NCBI RefSeq assembly: GCF_001625215.2
Contig: NC_030383.2
Coordinates: 5,220,779 to 5,284,778, forward strand
DNA from: Daucus carota subsp. sativus
Lineage: Eukaryota; Streptophyta; Magnoliopsida; Apiales; Apiaceae
DNA: 64,000 nt
Reading direction: 5' to 3'
Shown here: in pieces, positions 45,132 to 59,170 of the stretch
Position numbering within the stretch: the first letter of the stretch is position 1
Layout: each line of letters opens with the position of its first letter
Notes under the pieces: generated by a model
Databases searched by the model: none
Seen by the model: only the letters and a program-made list of their open reading frames with translations
What the model was told of the DNA's origin: nothing
Program-made: the position numbers and the translations under genes

Positions 45132-48100
45132 CTAGCTAAAGTGTCATGAGGAGGGCCATGGTGGACCTTTTCTTGTCATATAAGTCTTTGGGTTTTTCAA
45201 CTAATTATGGGATTCTTAAAGTAGAAAATTCTGATATATCTATACAAACTATTACTTCTCCATAACCTTCTTTTGGGAGTGTAGGGTGTAAAAAGGAAGA
45301 GCTTGTAAAGGTGTTTGATTAGTATGTGCATGCATAAAAGCTTATGATTTCCAAATTTCTTTCTACAATGCACCAGTCTCAACAATATTCTTGTGCATTA
45401 ACTGATTAAAAGGGCTTCTAGGCGATATTCTACTTTCCCACTGTCTGTTTCTAGCAAGGTGCATGTTGTGAGGGAAGAGACTAATTGAAAGTCTAATTTG
45501 GATAAACTAAATTCCCTGTCTCTTGATTAAAGGGATTTCCTGTTCTTAAGCATGGTGATTTGTTGCTTATGTTGATTCCGCGTAAACTGAGTACCGACCC
45601 TCTTTCTGCACTAGGCTTATATAGTTCCGGTTTATGCTATTGAGGTTGGAAGGGCAAATAGCTACAGGAAGTTCCTATTAGGAATCAGTTCCCAATAATG
45701 CACATCCATTGCCAAATTCTATTCTTCCTTCCATGTTTTGATTCTCCTTTATGCAATAATGCAAAAGCCATTTGAAGATGCAAACCTGGTGGAGGTGTTC
45801 TAATCATTTAGTGATATGTGTATGTGTATGTAACAGCATATGCATATGACTAATGACAATTCTTGCTATAAACCAACCATGTATGCTTACTTTATATTAT
45901 TAAATTGATAATTTGCTTATATATTATTGTCCAATATCATCTCATTTTTTATCTTTTTCCATTTTCTGGAAGATTGTGTAATATTATCTGATAAACGTGT
46001 TGAGACTTGAGGATATGGGTCATCATATCTTGACAATTGTCCGCACATTATGCTGTAACCATACTTTTGCGCTGATTGCATCCTCAGGAAAGTTGCAGGT
46101 ATTGAAGAATTATATGAGCATGAAGCATTACCAGCATTCTACAAGACAAAGAATTCATTACGCTAAGTAGAATGACAACAGAATAATTGGCTAAAAAATG
46201 TTCGACCACAGAACAAGTGACTAGTGTTAAGGTAGCCTAGTTCATGGGCGAGTACACTTCACTATGATGGATCTGACACTTCGAGAACTTTAGGAGTAAA
46301 CAGAGGATTGAATCTGAAGCCGGAGATGGTTTCTTGTCTAGCTAAACCCAATGGTATCACATTTCTATTTTCTTCAGCAATATTCGTAACTTAATACACA
46401 TTTTTCTACCATTTACTCGTGAATATGTGATTAGCTTTCCCTTCAAGAGTCTCGAGTTTCTCATCACTAAATTTAAATACACATGTACAGACTCTTACTC
46501 TATAGTATGAAAACAGTTTAGTTCTCTATGTGACTCAAAATCAAAGTTGATTACTTGATCCTGGTTCACCTAAAGAGTCTTGCTAAATCGTGCTACAATT
46601 ATACTCTCATACTTAGTTAAGTATAGTTAGCTGTTCTCTGGGATATATTTACAATGAAAATGTAGCATTGCCCTGTGTAGAATAATATGTGTTCACAATC
46701 ACAACTACCTGCATATAGCTTTTGTGTCATTGTCCTTGAGATCGACATGACTATCATTGCTGTAAAGCCTGGTTGGCATGTGGCATTTTTGTATTATAAA
46801 GACTAGGAATATGTTGCAGTCTGGTCACATGCATTACCAATAGCAAAAGACCAAAAATTACAGCTGCATAGAACCTCAGTGAAATGCATGGCTAATTAGC
46901 TATAGTAACTCATGAATCATGCCTATCTACTCATCATATTGCATGCACTTATCGTTTGTTTTCATCTGTGTAGACCCCCTGGTTTCATGCATTTGAGTAG
47001 CTAATCCTGTGTATGGAACGGCCAGATCAGCATCGTCGACCAGTTAGAAAGTCCTTCCACCGACTCACCAGCCCCGGATAACTGGTCCCATGTTTTCCGA
47101 TGTGTCATTTCAGAAATAACACGTGAGCTGGTTGTTAACCTCTAATTGGAAAAGAGAGAATCCTGATCACCAACAATGCAGCAGACAATGTGAATATTCT
47201 GCAACAGCAGGAAAACCTCAGACAAAATCCCAGCAATGAGCTATCTTTATTCTGCATATCTATATTTTATATGACTAATATAAATGGGGACAAATTCTGC
47301 TCAATAATACTGCAAGAATCAATATCCTCTCAATTCTATTTGAATTTGCGGGTTTTTTCTGTATTTTGAATATTCCTTCTTATATTATGTTTGTTTCAGC
47401 TTTCAATAGCTTTCGGCTTCAGGCTCATGCTGCTTCCATTTGGTCTCAGAAGTCGAATTATACACGACTCTATATAAATTATGGAGAAAGGGCCAAAAAG
47501 AATGAAAAGGATGTTTAAAGTAAAAAAATAAATACACAGGGACTTGCTACTGTAAATCCACTTGTATCAATATATTAATGTTAAAGAAAAGAATGGAATT
47601 ACAGAAAAAATGAAAAAACTATTATTCAAATTATTTTGATTTAGCTATTTGATATACCGGTATAATTGATTAATTTGTGTCTTATATTTTCCTTGTTGCA
47701 GACACAAATGACGAGAAAATCTCTTTAAGTTTCATCTACTGGACCGGGGCAATTAGGATGCATTGGAGTATGGACTATGAAATTGGGCCGGAGGACTTTC
47801 ATTTCGGCTGCCATTTTTTTTCAAATTTCATTTTTTAATTTTATTTTAATATTCGAATGAATATCTTATCCCAGGATTCCAAGAGTACTTGATATTGGAA
47901 TTCAATCCAGACAGACAATATCGTATTCAAGGATTTCAAAAATACTTGCAATCGGAAACCAAGCGAGGTATTGGTCAACTTAAGTTAGTGATCAATTTTC
48001 AGAGATACAATTGAATTAAATTTTTTTTGATATTTATAAACTTTCCAACTTTAAAATTCATTAGTAAATTAAATATCCGTAGTCAAGTTTCGGCTCGGAA

Positions 48101-50602
48101 CTCGAATTTTCCGAATCAAATCAAAAATATAAAAATATCTGATTAAATACGGAACACTTTTGTCAACTAGCTACCCAGAATAATCCAATGCATAGGCGAA
48201 ATCCATAGACCATATTACCTCAATACTTGTAGACAAAAAGAACTGGGAAGAAACAAAGGGGAGAGAGATTAAGAAAGAGAGAGAGAGTAGAAAGAGAAAA
48301 GGTAGTAGCAGTGGTGATGAAAGGAAGAGGAAAGCTAGGACAAAAGTGACCGCGTGCGATGATGGACTGACACATACATCCTACTGGTATATTCTACTTT
48401 CATTTTAATAATAATAAATCCTTTTGGCGTTTGGTGGGGTTTAATAATCTAGTTTGTACTTATAAGTTTATTATTGATGTTTTCATGGACACATAGAAGT
48501 TGATATTGATATTGTTTGTGTACAAAATTTATAACTGATAGACTTATATGGCATAATCTTGAAAATCGAAAATATTAAACTTTTTAGTTACTTTTTTATT
48601 TTTGAAATTTTGATTTTATAAACATGTAAAATATCTTTTTAGAAAATAATTTATCATAATTTATTATTATATTAATATTTATTATATTCAATAAATTATA
48701 AATATCAAAATAATTATTTAAACTTACAATTGAAAATTATTTTTCACTCATAAATAACTTACCAGTTGTCACTCGTAAATAACACACTTTTATTCTTTTA
48801 AATTAAATCAAGCCATCCTTAAGTCTTGTCTTGCATGCAGTATCTTACTAATGGTCCTCATCTTTTCATTACATTTTATACAACTTTGACTCTATACGAT
48901 TTTTTATTGTAAGTTGATAACATACAAATATACCATCTCCATTCATTTTTAATTATTACTGTGTGCCCACTTTCATACAACCAGCTGGTTTTTTGTATTG
49001 GATTCCCTCTTTCAACTTTAAACAATCATGTAGACTACATATATGTACACTCATATGGCATTTAGTAGTTTGGACTTGGATGTACATTTTTTATCCGAAT
49101 TACTGTACAAACTAAGTCTCAAAGAAACATTTACTCTGGTGCGCTTATGTTGCCACGATGGTTTGAAAGAGGGATTAAAGTTGGAATGAGCGGAAGTTAA
49201 TCCAGATTGAAGTCTTAATCGGAGAAGTTAATGAATTTTTATATTTTCAGTTATGTTATCTTCAAAAGTCATTTCATTTGAATTCTATGTGATCAATAAA
49301 ATGTTGTTCTTTTAAATTTTAGCTCAAATCCTTTTTTTCAAAGTGATGTTCAAAATATTAGAGTTAATGAAAAATAATGTCGGACGAGAAAAATATATCA
49401 TTTCATGTTTAGGTCTTAAATTACTCGAAAACATAACACACGTTAGGAAAAAGAAAAAAAAGGATGAACGCTATTACCTATTTAGCACTTTAGATTACAA
49501 ATTAATATTTGTGAATAGTTTTTCCGAAAGTGATATTTGAGACATTTATCTCTAAAATGAGTGATAGATTAGATCAACCGATTCGGAGATGATGAAATGC
49601 AGACGGACTTGACTTTTTCTAGAACAAATCGAAAATGCAGAAAGAGTCATCTAACACAAGAGACAGGTAGATAAACCGTGTCCAATATATACTTGTAGTT
49701 TATGCATATTCCATCTGAATTAAAGGAAAACAGTGATGATTACCAGAATTTACTTTGGTTAATGAGCAGTATCTTCTGTTTGCTCAAAAAGAAAGGTTGA
49801 AAGTAAAAGGCAATGATGAGTTTGTTTCATTATTAATAAAATTGTAGGAGTATGTGAATGAGAAAAGGTAAAGAAAGATTAATAAAAATGCATGATTTTA
49901 GCTATCTATAAAATTTTATTGTTTTCCTTTCACCATCATTGAGAAAGTAATAATGGTGATCACATGAGCTGATGAGCTCTTTCACAAGAAAAAAGATGGG
50001 GACAATAATGACTTATCTGCTCCATTTATATGTCTATCTCTTTATGTTTATGTAAGTGAAAATAAAATGATAAAACAATAAAGCAGCTACAAGTTCCATT
50101 TACTTTTTTGGGATTTGAAGCAGCTATGAAATTCACCAGAACTGAATAACACAGTTCCAAGTTACTTCTGGTTATTTTGTGATCATTATTAGAAACCTCA
50201 AGCAGAAGATGAGCTACTGTTGTTATTACAGAATTTCATGCAGAGGATATGATGTGATGAACAAGTAGTTGCTACTATGTAAGTTTATTCGTAGATATGA
50301 CTGATGTGACTTCCTTTCTGTTCGACTTCATTCATCGCTATCATGTTAAGTTATCAGTTCTTCGAAAAACGTGTTATATATTCAAATTATTGAAAACAGG
50401 TTTTTGTTAATATGGTATTACATTATATATCAAGGAAGAACTAAAACAACTCTCCACACAAAGAAAAGCTAATGATATAAGACCACACAGATCTCTCATT
50501 GATGTCAAACCAAGCTAGCTAGGTGATCTTACTAATTTACTATTGCATAATATGAACTTTGACATTCTAATAATCTAAGACTTATGTAAGTATATACAGT
50601 AA
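45132..50602. other. Long intergenic stretch without a supported gene
   Basis: About 5.5 kb. Short exon-like pieces occur (for example an open stretch ending AFYKTKNSLR and a stop near 46165, plus strand) but no coherent gene. A purine-rich run is at 48257-48330. The last kilobase should hold the 3' end of the PINOID2-like transcript. No terminal-repeat element with clear borders was found. Confidence 0.35.
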
Positions 50603-52250
50603 TTAAAAATAGTCAAAATGGTGAGGAATCTGGTATGGTGCCTCCCTCTGTTTCTTGCTCAGCTTTGGCACTACAGCAACTGGAACACCTCTGCTCTTAA
50701 TCTTTTGGACATCACTTGGAACCTCAGGGGGCCTGACTGACCTGATCAGGGCCCAATTCACACCCTTAAAGAACTCATGCCTCTTAATCTCCACAGACCC
50801 CTTTAAACTCCCTATCCTCTTCTTTGGATTCTTGATCAATAACTTGCTGATAAGATCCTGGACTTTTACAGTTTCTTCGTATTCTTTACTAGTACTGAAT
50901 CCGAGTCTGGGGAACCCGAGTGGTTGTTTTAGTATGTTGATGAGAGTTTTCTCATTGGTTTCTCCCTTGAAAGGTGTTACACCATAAAGAAGCTCATACA
51001 AAAACACCCCGAATGTCCACCAGTCCACTGCACTCCCATGGCCTTGTCCTGAAATCACCTCGGGTGCCAGGTACTCATGAGTCCCAACAAACGACTTGGA
51101 ACGGGCATTGATCGGTTCAGCCACCAATTCAGGACTGTATTCTGTTACAGCAGGAACGCCTATTTGCTCCGTAATTGTTGTGGTTTTGGTCTTCTTGGAG
51201 AAACAAGTGAGGACTGGCTGCATGGGCATCACGCACTGAGGCATCGGAATTGTTATGGCACAAGAACGGACACTAGAGGTAGTATGCTTCAACACCCTGT
51301 TGTCAACTGATTGTTGATCAGGTTTAGGTCTAATAAGCTTCGGGACAACGTCACATTTAAGAGAAAGATCGAAATCCGAAAGCATAATGTGACCATCTTC
51401 ACGAACTAAAACATTTTCTGGCTTAAGATCTCTATAAACAACGCCCATCATATGCAGATACTCCAGCGCTAGCAGTGTTTCCGCTGCATAAAACCTGTTT
51501 ATCATGTAAAGCAAAGTTAGCAATCAACTTCAAATCCACTAAAACAAAAAGATTCAAGGCTGTCTTTCTATAAACACGAAGTCACTAATAGTTTACACCT
51601 ATTTCTCAAATTTTATATATCATAAGGTCCTGTTTCACTAAAACTCAACTCAACCCGGGAAAAAAAAATACTTACATGGCAGCGGAGATGGAAAACCGCT
51701 TTCCGGGCTGTCGTTGCCTGGCAGCATGGAGGTCACCACCCGGACAAAACTCCATAACAAAGCAAGAATAATGCGAAGCCTCAAACTCCGCATACAAAGT
51801 CGGCAAAAAAGGATGATCCAACAAGCCCAAAATCTCCTTTTCCATTTCTGCCCTCTGCAGCTTATTCCTTATCGCCAGAGCCTCCCTGTCCACCACCTTC
51901 ATAGCATAATAACACTGAGGAAACTTAAGCCCGAAAGCACTCACATTTCTAATCTGACAAAGATAAACGTTCCCAAGATCCCCGCTGCCAAGCCGACGAA
52001 GAAGCCGAAAGTTGTGGAGCCCGACAGAGCCGCCGGGCTTCTCGGCTGCACGGAGGCGGTTCATGGCTTCCCAGGCAGCCTGGTTGGCCTTGTGTGGCTT
52101 GAATGAGTTGGAGAATGAGGACTCGGAGATGGAGCTGCGGCGGCTGCCGAAGCTGAGGTTGGTCATCCAGCTGCGGCTGGATTCGGGGACGGTGATGGAG
52201 GAGGAGCTGCTGTCATAGTCGGAATCATCTCGGACTAGGTTTCTTGTCAT
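50603..52250 (-). CDS. PID2: AGC-type Ser/Thr protein kinase, PINOID2-like (At2g26700-like)
   Basis: Two exons, 51676-52250 and 50603-51494, give about 488 residues. Landmarks: Gly-loop [12 protein letters not shown] (87-97), catalytic Lys in YYAMKVV (K118), [10 protein letters not shown] (D214), DFD instead of DFG (232-234) as in plant AGCVIII kinases, then a 70-residue insertion before [14 protein letters not shown], and the C-terminal motif HHFDYF, which resembles the PDK1-docking FxxF tail. It is closest in memory to Arabidopsis PID2 ([49 protein letters not shown]). PINOID-type kinases phosphorylate PIN auxin carriers at the plasma membrane; that role is inferred here. The exon junction encodes Met192 (AT|G) where relatives have Arg (SAR-FYAAE). 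Confidence 0.95.
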
Positions 52251-52334
52251 GGCTTTTGGTCTGTGTTTGGAACATGTAAGAAGAGCTTGTTTTGTTTTTT
52301 GGTATATGGATGAATAAGATGGTTTTTGTGTGGG

Positions 52335-52342
52335 TTTATATA
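52335..52342 (-). promoter_or_regulatory. TATA box of the PINOID2-like gene
   Basis: TATATAAA on the minus strand lies 85 bp upstream of the ATG, predicting a leader of about 55 nt. Confidence 0.6.
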
Positions 52343-52431
52343 CAGTTGGAACTTGAGTGTGAGCTTTTTAAAATATATTATATTAATTATTTTGTCCAGC
52401 ATTGAAAAGATTGAAATATTTATTGAGCTTA

Positions 52432-52825
52432 GAGCATCTCCAACGGCGTTGGCTATAATCGTTGGCTAAATTGAACATGTAAGACATTATGTAAAATTTG
52501 CTGAACCTGTAAGACATTTTACTTCAATGGTACTGGCTATATTGGTTGGCTATAATTTAAAACTAGTATGTTATTAATATTTTAAATTGTTAAAATAGAA
52601 TATATCAGTTCAATATGGTAATAAATGATGTACAATCTTCCTACAGATTTGCTTACAGACCTGTAGAGGTTCGACAAATTTAGTCATCCATAACAGGTTG
52701 GCTAAATTTATAGACAACAGCTGAGCATGGTTGGAGTTTAGTTTTTGGAGTTGTTGGCTAAATTTTTTTATTTTAAGTATGCCAACTCACCTTTTAGCCA
52801 AAAGTTTAGATGGTTGGAGATGCTC
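52432..52825. mobile_element. Tourist/PIF-Harbinger-type MITE
   Basis: Begins GAGCATCTCCAAC and ends GTTGGAGATGCTC; the flanks carry the 3-bp duplication TTA (52429-52431 and 52826-52828), characteristic of Harbinger elements. The interior repeats ttggctaaat and ttggctat words. It is 394 bp long and starts 90 bp upstream of the TATA box of the PINOID2-like gene. Confidence 0.88.
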
Positions 52826-52828
52826 TTA

Positions 52829-54215
52829 TGAATTTATTCAGTGTCTTGTTTTGTGGATGGGACAAAAGGGGATTAAGATTTTTTTATTGAGCTTCTGCTT
52901 AACACTGTCATGCTAAAATGTTACCTAAAAATTAGATTTAAATTAAATCCTATATAAATTTCTTGAAAAGGTTCAAAGTATGCCTAATTTCAAATAAATT
53001 TAGAAAAAAAAAACTACTATTGATATTATAAGAATATGTAATTCTTAAGCTCTTTTATTTTCAAAAATTATGTTATTCATAAAATGTATTTTAACACTTT
53101 TACCTTATTTTAGTGTCAAAATTACATAATTCATAGAATACATCTCCACCCAGTAAAAGGTAATCTTTCATCTGCAAAATTTGTTTTTTTAATGAAAGAA
53201 ACATATTATTAGAATTATAAAATATATCAAGTTTAATATAAAATCTGTATTAAATTTGGTATCACACTATCTATTTATACAAATTTTACACAATTTTAAT
53301 ATTATATTGGAATTGATGTTACGCTATTTCTTTTCTGGTGAGGCCAGAAAGAAAATGAAACGAAACGATGGTAAATACAATCACATAAAATGGTGGGTCA
53401 AGTGAACAGGTTCGGGTAATGATATAATGATTTACGCCATAATAATTACCTATGATACAAATTATGTTCCAATATTACCGCCTACATCCCCTAATCAAGG
53501 CTTAATCAAATTAATAAATCAATATCATTCATGAATAAAAGTATTATTATAACCCAAGTATTATTATACCCCGTAAAAAAATACTAGTGCTAAGATCGAG
53601 TGGTCATAAGTAGAATACACGGACCGAGTAATTGTATAATGTATGAACCTATCTTTTTACAGTCAAAAGCTTATTTATAATCGTGACTGTTAAAAGGCAC
53701 AAAAGAAGACGGTGGCTCCAAATGTAAATGAAAGCTGGGGAGCTTTTGGTAATTTAAATATTAAAGTTTCGAAGCTGTGATCATAACAATCATTCACAAA
53801 AACTTCTCAAAGCTGTGTACAACATGAACCACCCGTGCTCCATTCATTTCCACCTCCTACCTATATACTCATATGCAAATCACAGATGGGCGAACCATAT
53901 CTAAAATTTTTGTAAAAATTCGAACTCTCGATATCTCGTAAATAATGTCCATGTCCCACGGCACTGATGCTCTTGATGCGTTGCATTGGATACTGTTGGT
54001 TCGCCGCTCCATAGAAATCAAAGTTCTTTAGTTGGTAGCTTGAAAGAGAGAAAAAAGTAGTTGCAGTATGTTCGATAGTTTTTCTCTTTTTGTGAAGTCC
54101 ATATCATTAACCTTTCTATATTTGGTAATTATAACTGGCAGTTATTATTTATATGAGCCACTTCGAAGAATTAATGATGCCCCATTATCACAGAGGGAGT
54201 AATATTCGGTGAATA
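52829..54215. other. Intergenic, no supported gene
   Basis: AT-rich. A short inverted repeat (tttcttttctgg / ccagaaagaaaa) lies at about 53328-53356. A solo Stowaway right end (acagagggag followed by TA) lies at about 54191-54202, just before the next element. Confidence 0.4.
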
Positions 54216-54512
54216 CTCCGTTTCGAATAATGCTCATTTCACTATCATATTGACGGATAATATATTGTATAAATATCATTGCTTTACATAAAATATATCC
54301 CTTTTTCTCCTGAGATATGACTTGACACGTATATTAAGACTCTAATAAAATATAATTTTATACATAATTTTAAATTTTATAAAAAATATTAAAGTTTAAA
54401 TATTTATATGAAAAAGAAAGATTTTAAAAATAAATTATGTAATTATTTTTACATACATCTTAAAATATTTGATAAACAATAAAAAAAGAGTAAAGAAATG
54501 AGATATCGGAGG
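54216..54512. mobile_element. Diverged Stowaway-type MITE
   Basis: Begins CTCCGTTTCGAATAATG and ends GAGATATCGGAG, with TA at 54214-54215 and 54513-54514. The termini are shortened or mutated relative to younger copies. The interior shows the near-palindromic arrangement of the subfamily. Confidence 0.65.
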
Positions 54513-54514
54513 TA

Positions 54515-57500
54515 GCACAGAATGAAAAAAAAAACGATGGGGAGTTCACTCGTGGTGCACCTGATTCATATCCTTCGTATAAAGATATCTGGAGTTCATT
54601 TTAGCAGCCTCATATAATTCAAAACACTGCAAGTTGTGTGACAAAAGACATTACATTGTATGATAAAAGTCTGAAGCGTTCAGTGAAAAAGGATAGGTCC
54701 ACTTTTAAGTTGCATCTTTTAATACTAATTCGATGCAAGTTCACATAAAATGAAAATAAATCACATTAATTCACTTCAATAACAAGTTTATTTTATCGTA
54801 TATAAAGGATAAAAATAGGTTTTCTTTCTCAAGAAAACTAACTACGATACACATTCTCGTCTGTAGTTCGAACCCCTCAATTTTCTTTTATTTTGTTTTT
54901 ATATGGATTCATTTGATAGTGTGAATAATACAGGGGTTACGAACAGACAAGATTGCATGTTTAATATATGCTGCATATTGAAAGGCAAGGATTTTCTTCA
55001 CCTTACCTCTGCAAAGATCTTATCGAGTTCGCTTTTGGTTCCAATTTCGGACAACAAGACTAGCAGAAGATGTAGGAGGGCAGAGCAGCATATCTTTTAA
55101 TAAACACATCCCTCCATAACTTGCCCCATACATTCAGAACCCCCTTCCTTCACTATCTCCGGCACCACCAACACTATCAGCAAATCCTTCGATACACCAC
55201 TAGACAGTATATGAATGTCAGCGTCAAAATATAACATTTTAAAAGGAAAAAAATCAAAACATTATAAGCACAAAATGTTACACAGGTTATTAACTTGATG
55301 CAAATTGATCACTAAATGCATAATTAAGCAATAATGTGAAACAATAATGCATAATTAAGCAATGTGCAATGTTAATATCTACTCTAATATGAAAATGACA
55401 AAATGTGATATTACGGTGGTAAAATTATCTTTAGGAGTGGGTGTTTAAGCACAAGGGACAGGATATCAACCATGGATGTAGCACAGGAAACATTATCTCA
55501 ACTGAACACCTCCACTCCCGCAAAAATATGCCTCTGACAATTCCAACAATGCATACAGAGATCCATACATACACTTAACAAAGATGCATTTCACATACAG
55601 GGGAAGAAAATATCAACAAAGTGGAAGTGGAGCAATTTAAAACAACATGGACGTGTATGATATGGAACTGCAGCCATGAAGCATCTGCATACCCATTTGT
55701 GTCTTCCGGGACATAGCACAATGGGCATGCAATGTCCAATCAATGGGCCCAATGCAAAGAGTGGTCTGACCAAAAATATCACATTTGAGAAAGTTGTTCA
55801 TTTTAACACATCCCCTTGTATTTTCACGGCAAGAATCAAAAATATACGAGCAGATCCTTACGCTGACTCCTTCACCACTCAGACATACCACAACTTGTAA
55901 AATACATGTCAGTATGTCACCAATAATAAGTTTATGTAAATGCATAGAAAGTGTTAAAATGAGCAATCAGCTGTATTGTGCTATTCAGACACTTTCATTG
56001 TATATGTCTTATGATTAAATCAGCACATGATGATAGCTAGTTTCTTAAGACTGCCTGAATCTTTTCTTCAGATTACTTGATATCAACACAACCACGTATA
56101 CAACAGACAAGGTTATGATCGACTAATTTTTAAACACTACTTCCTTCGAATCACACACCAAAAATTCAACTTGCACCGTCCTTACCAATTACCATAGCGC
56201 TATAGCTTCACAATATTAATAGTTGTGCGCCATACTCCTATTCCATACTCTATTATATCCAAAATAAATGAAGTACAGGACATCTGCCTGTTTTGGAACA
56301 GTTAGCACTGTGTTTCGAGCAGGGGAGAGGAGAAAAAGGATTTTAATTACTTTCGTTCCCCAAAAATACACATATCACAGAAAATACTGACATATATCAT
56401 TATCAACAAAGAAAACAAGATCTGCACACCAATGGCAAGTACTGAACATTCTATAACTAGTGCATCTATATGCATTTTAAGGCTTAGCTTTAAGCTAGAA
56501 TTTACCTTTACGACTCCTACTCATTTGCCTGGCCTGGCGCCTGGGTATATTTAATATGCAAATTCTTTCGACCACGGCCAATTTCAAGATTTATAAGTAT
56601 ATTACAAAGCACAGAGTGGTGAATATCAAGGAACATCGTACACTGCGGATACATACCTAAAGCTAAACAGCGATCATAGTCATCCAAAAGATTAAGAGCA
56701 TTATAATGTCAACCACGTTGAGAATATTTGTTTTCCCGCAAACTTCATACTTATATAGAAAAAAAAGAGACATATTATCCATAACGAGAAGATCTTTTAT
56801 ACATTTATTAACATGTTTAACAAATCATAATGAGGACTAATATCATCTATTTGATAAGAACATTCATTGAAGCCCAAACGGATATTAATGTCTTCAACAA
56901 ATCATAAATTGAGAACTCCCTTCTATCCAAAACAAAAGATTCATTTTCTATAAGGAATACCAGTATACCACCAATGACATAATCAAATGAACAGATAGAT
57001 TCCTACCAGTTCTTAAAAAGTGAAACATATTTGTAAGGCAGAACTTGATACTTCAAACGAATTTATCCACAGAAAAACTTGAAACATTTCATGGCACATG
57101 CTGCTGCTCATGGAATTTCATAGTGTTATAACAAATGTATCTCCAATTTTCATACTGTACAAAAAAGACGTATCCACGACTTTCATACTGTACAAAAAGA
57201 TACATAGATGACAAGTTCTAGAATAAAGGAAGTACACTTATATCTTCCTCTTGAATCTTATAAGGGGGGGAAAAAGCAGAACGTGCCAGCAGTTGATCAC
57301 CTTTAGTAGATATTTGTTATCCCTGTTGCAAAATACAAGAAGAATCTCTGTGGAAAAATACATAAAAGATTAACAATTTTAAACATGTAGTTATATAAAG
57401 TCTCCCTAAAAGACTAAGACCATTCTAACTTCCTAATGAAGCTCACTATCAACTGACATCATAAATAAATTGTACAAGCTACCTGCAAGGCTGCCAAAAG

Positions 57501-59170
57501 ATAATGAGAACCAGAGGGTTTTAGAATCTTTATATGAACTCCCTTTGTTGCACTAAAGATTCAATTTCTTATATTTTAATTTAATGAGCAAACATCACGG
57601 TTAACGCAAATAAAGACAATGAAAACACCTTTTACTATATACTATCAGAAATGGCAAGTATGCCCGATGCAGACAAGATTGGTGTAACCATATTTGTAGA
57701 AAGAGAAAAGTGGAATGAAGAATAAGAAGCGTCTAAAACTCAAGCGCAGAGCAAATAGTGCCCTTTACGGAAGAGAAATGAGCTAGATGTAAAGAAATAT
57801 ATAGATATTGACATAAAAAAAATTATTCACGCAATTTAAAAGGAAAATAAGTTTTCCAAGATAAAGAAGTTCAAGTAGTTTGCAGTCTCAAAAAACAACA
57901 TTTTTCATGATGATACGAGAAACTCAGATCCTAGTGAGACATCAATTTGAGTGATGTATTAAATTCTTAAACATCTTCTTGAGGATTACAAATCTTCCTT
58001 GTAGTAAGTCATTCTAATTTCAGTTGATCGATATGTTTATCATTTTAAGAAATAAGTAAAATCAACCCTCATTTCAAAAATAATTATAAAAAAATCCCCA
58101 TAAAAAGCAGTTAGCACTTCCGCTAATTAGAGTTTAAGAGGTGCTCCTTGAAAGTAGCGGAGTTCACTAAGAGCGATGTACAAAATCAACACGTCACCAG
58201 CCATTGGGCTCAGCCAAACACACTTCTCCCAACTACGGGCATAGCCAACTGTTAGACCCTGACCCTTGAGATGAACGCCAGTGTCCAACAAGGGCCAAGT
58301 TGGGCATATAAGGCATGTGCGGGCCGCTGAGACTAGATTGTGGGCTTTGAGTATGCGGGGCGAAACACTAAGGCGCTGGCTGATCAAGAGTCCGAGTTCT
58401 AGCCGGAATCGAGTAGGAATCAGGCGCTGAGAACCTGAGTTCTGTTTTATATGTGTCTTAAATCTGGAAGATTAGTCACCTAGATTTTACTAAATGTACA
58501 CTCTATTCTCTTCTTCCTGTGTGCAAGGACCTACTGTGCTTAGCTGCATACACCACTTTCACAGTTGTCAAATTAAAGACTATGGTAAATTCAATGGATT
58601 ATAATTATGACAATTACTTAGACAAAGTCTCTGGAACTTAAAAATTATATTACATTGTTTAACGTTAACCAGTCAAACAGTATTTGAGAAGTTGGAGAAC
58701 AAAAGGAAAAATAAATTCTAACTGAACTGAGTAATGAAAACTGGAAAAGGAAAAATATAAACCGGGCCAAGTATTGTTCAATGAAACTTTAAAAATCGTT
58801 TTATTGTTAATTTCATCCACACACTGACGCACGACCTATGTTTCAATAGAGCTATAAAAACACTGACTCTCTTCTATTGCCTCATACTCTTTTAAACACT
58901 TTGGCTGTAGCATATTAGACAACATAGACAGAATAATACTTCAATGTCTTACATTTGTTTTAGCCTCTAACCGGAAAAATATGCTATTAAATACTGATCA
59001 ATTAATAAAAAATTCTTTCAACATAGTAATTTCAAAAAAGAGCGCAAATTAGTTAATAAAACGATAGAATTACAAAACAAAATAGAATCCCCACCAGTCC
59101 TGCAATGCCATGACACGCGAACAAATATCCAAAGAACAGCATATAAAGCATTGTGTCCCGCGTCATACCT
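54515..59170. other. Long intergenic stretch, mostly featureless
   Basis: No supported gene. Exon-like scraps include a minus-strand frame near 55100-55205 (SKDLLIVLVVPEIVKEGGSE) of unknown origin. A G+C-richer patch lies at about 58190-58440 with no recognised content. A possible transposase scrap at about 55635-55830 is listed separately. The part next to 59171 should hold the 3' UTR of the DnaJ-type gene. Confidence 0.35.
55635..55830 (-). mobile_element. Possible decayed PIF/Harbinger transposase fragment
   Basis: A minus-strand frame reads FGQTTLCIGPIDWTLHAHC, then RKTQMGMQMLHGCSSISYTSML. This resembles, at low identity, the Harbinger nuclease region CVGAIDGTHI ... RKGYTSQNVLAVCDFDMKFTFVL. 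No ends or other parts were seen. The resemblance could be chance. Confidence 0.25.

Noticed and set aside
54855-54885. tRNA B-box-like GTTCGAACCCC
   Set aside because: No A-box at a suitable distance and no cloverleaf could be drawn; not enough for a tRNA or SINE call.
58127-58387. 86-codon minus-strand frame in a G+C-richer patch
   Set aside because: No motif or splice context; the G+C content alone explains the open frame.
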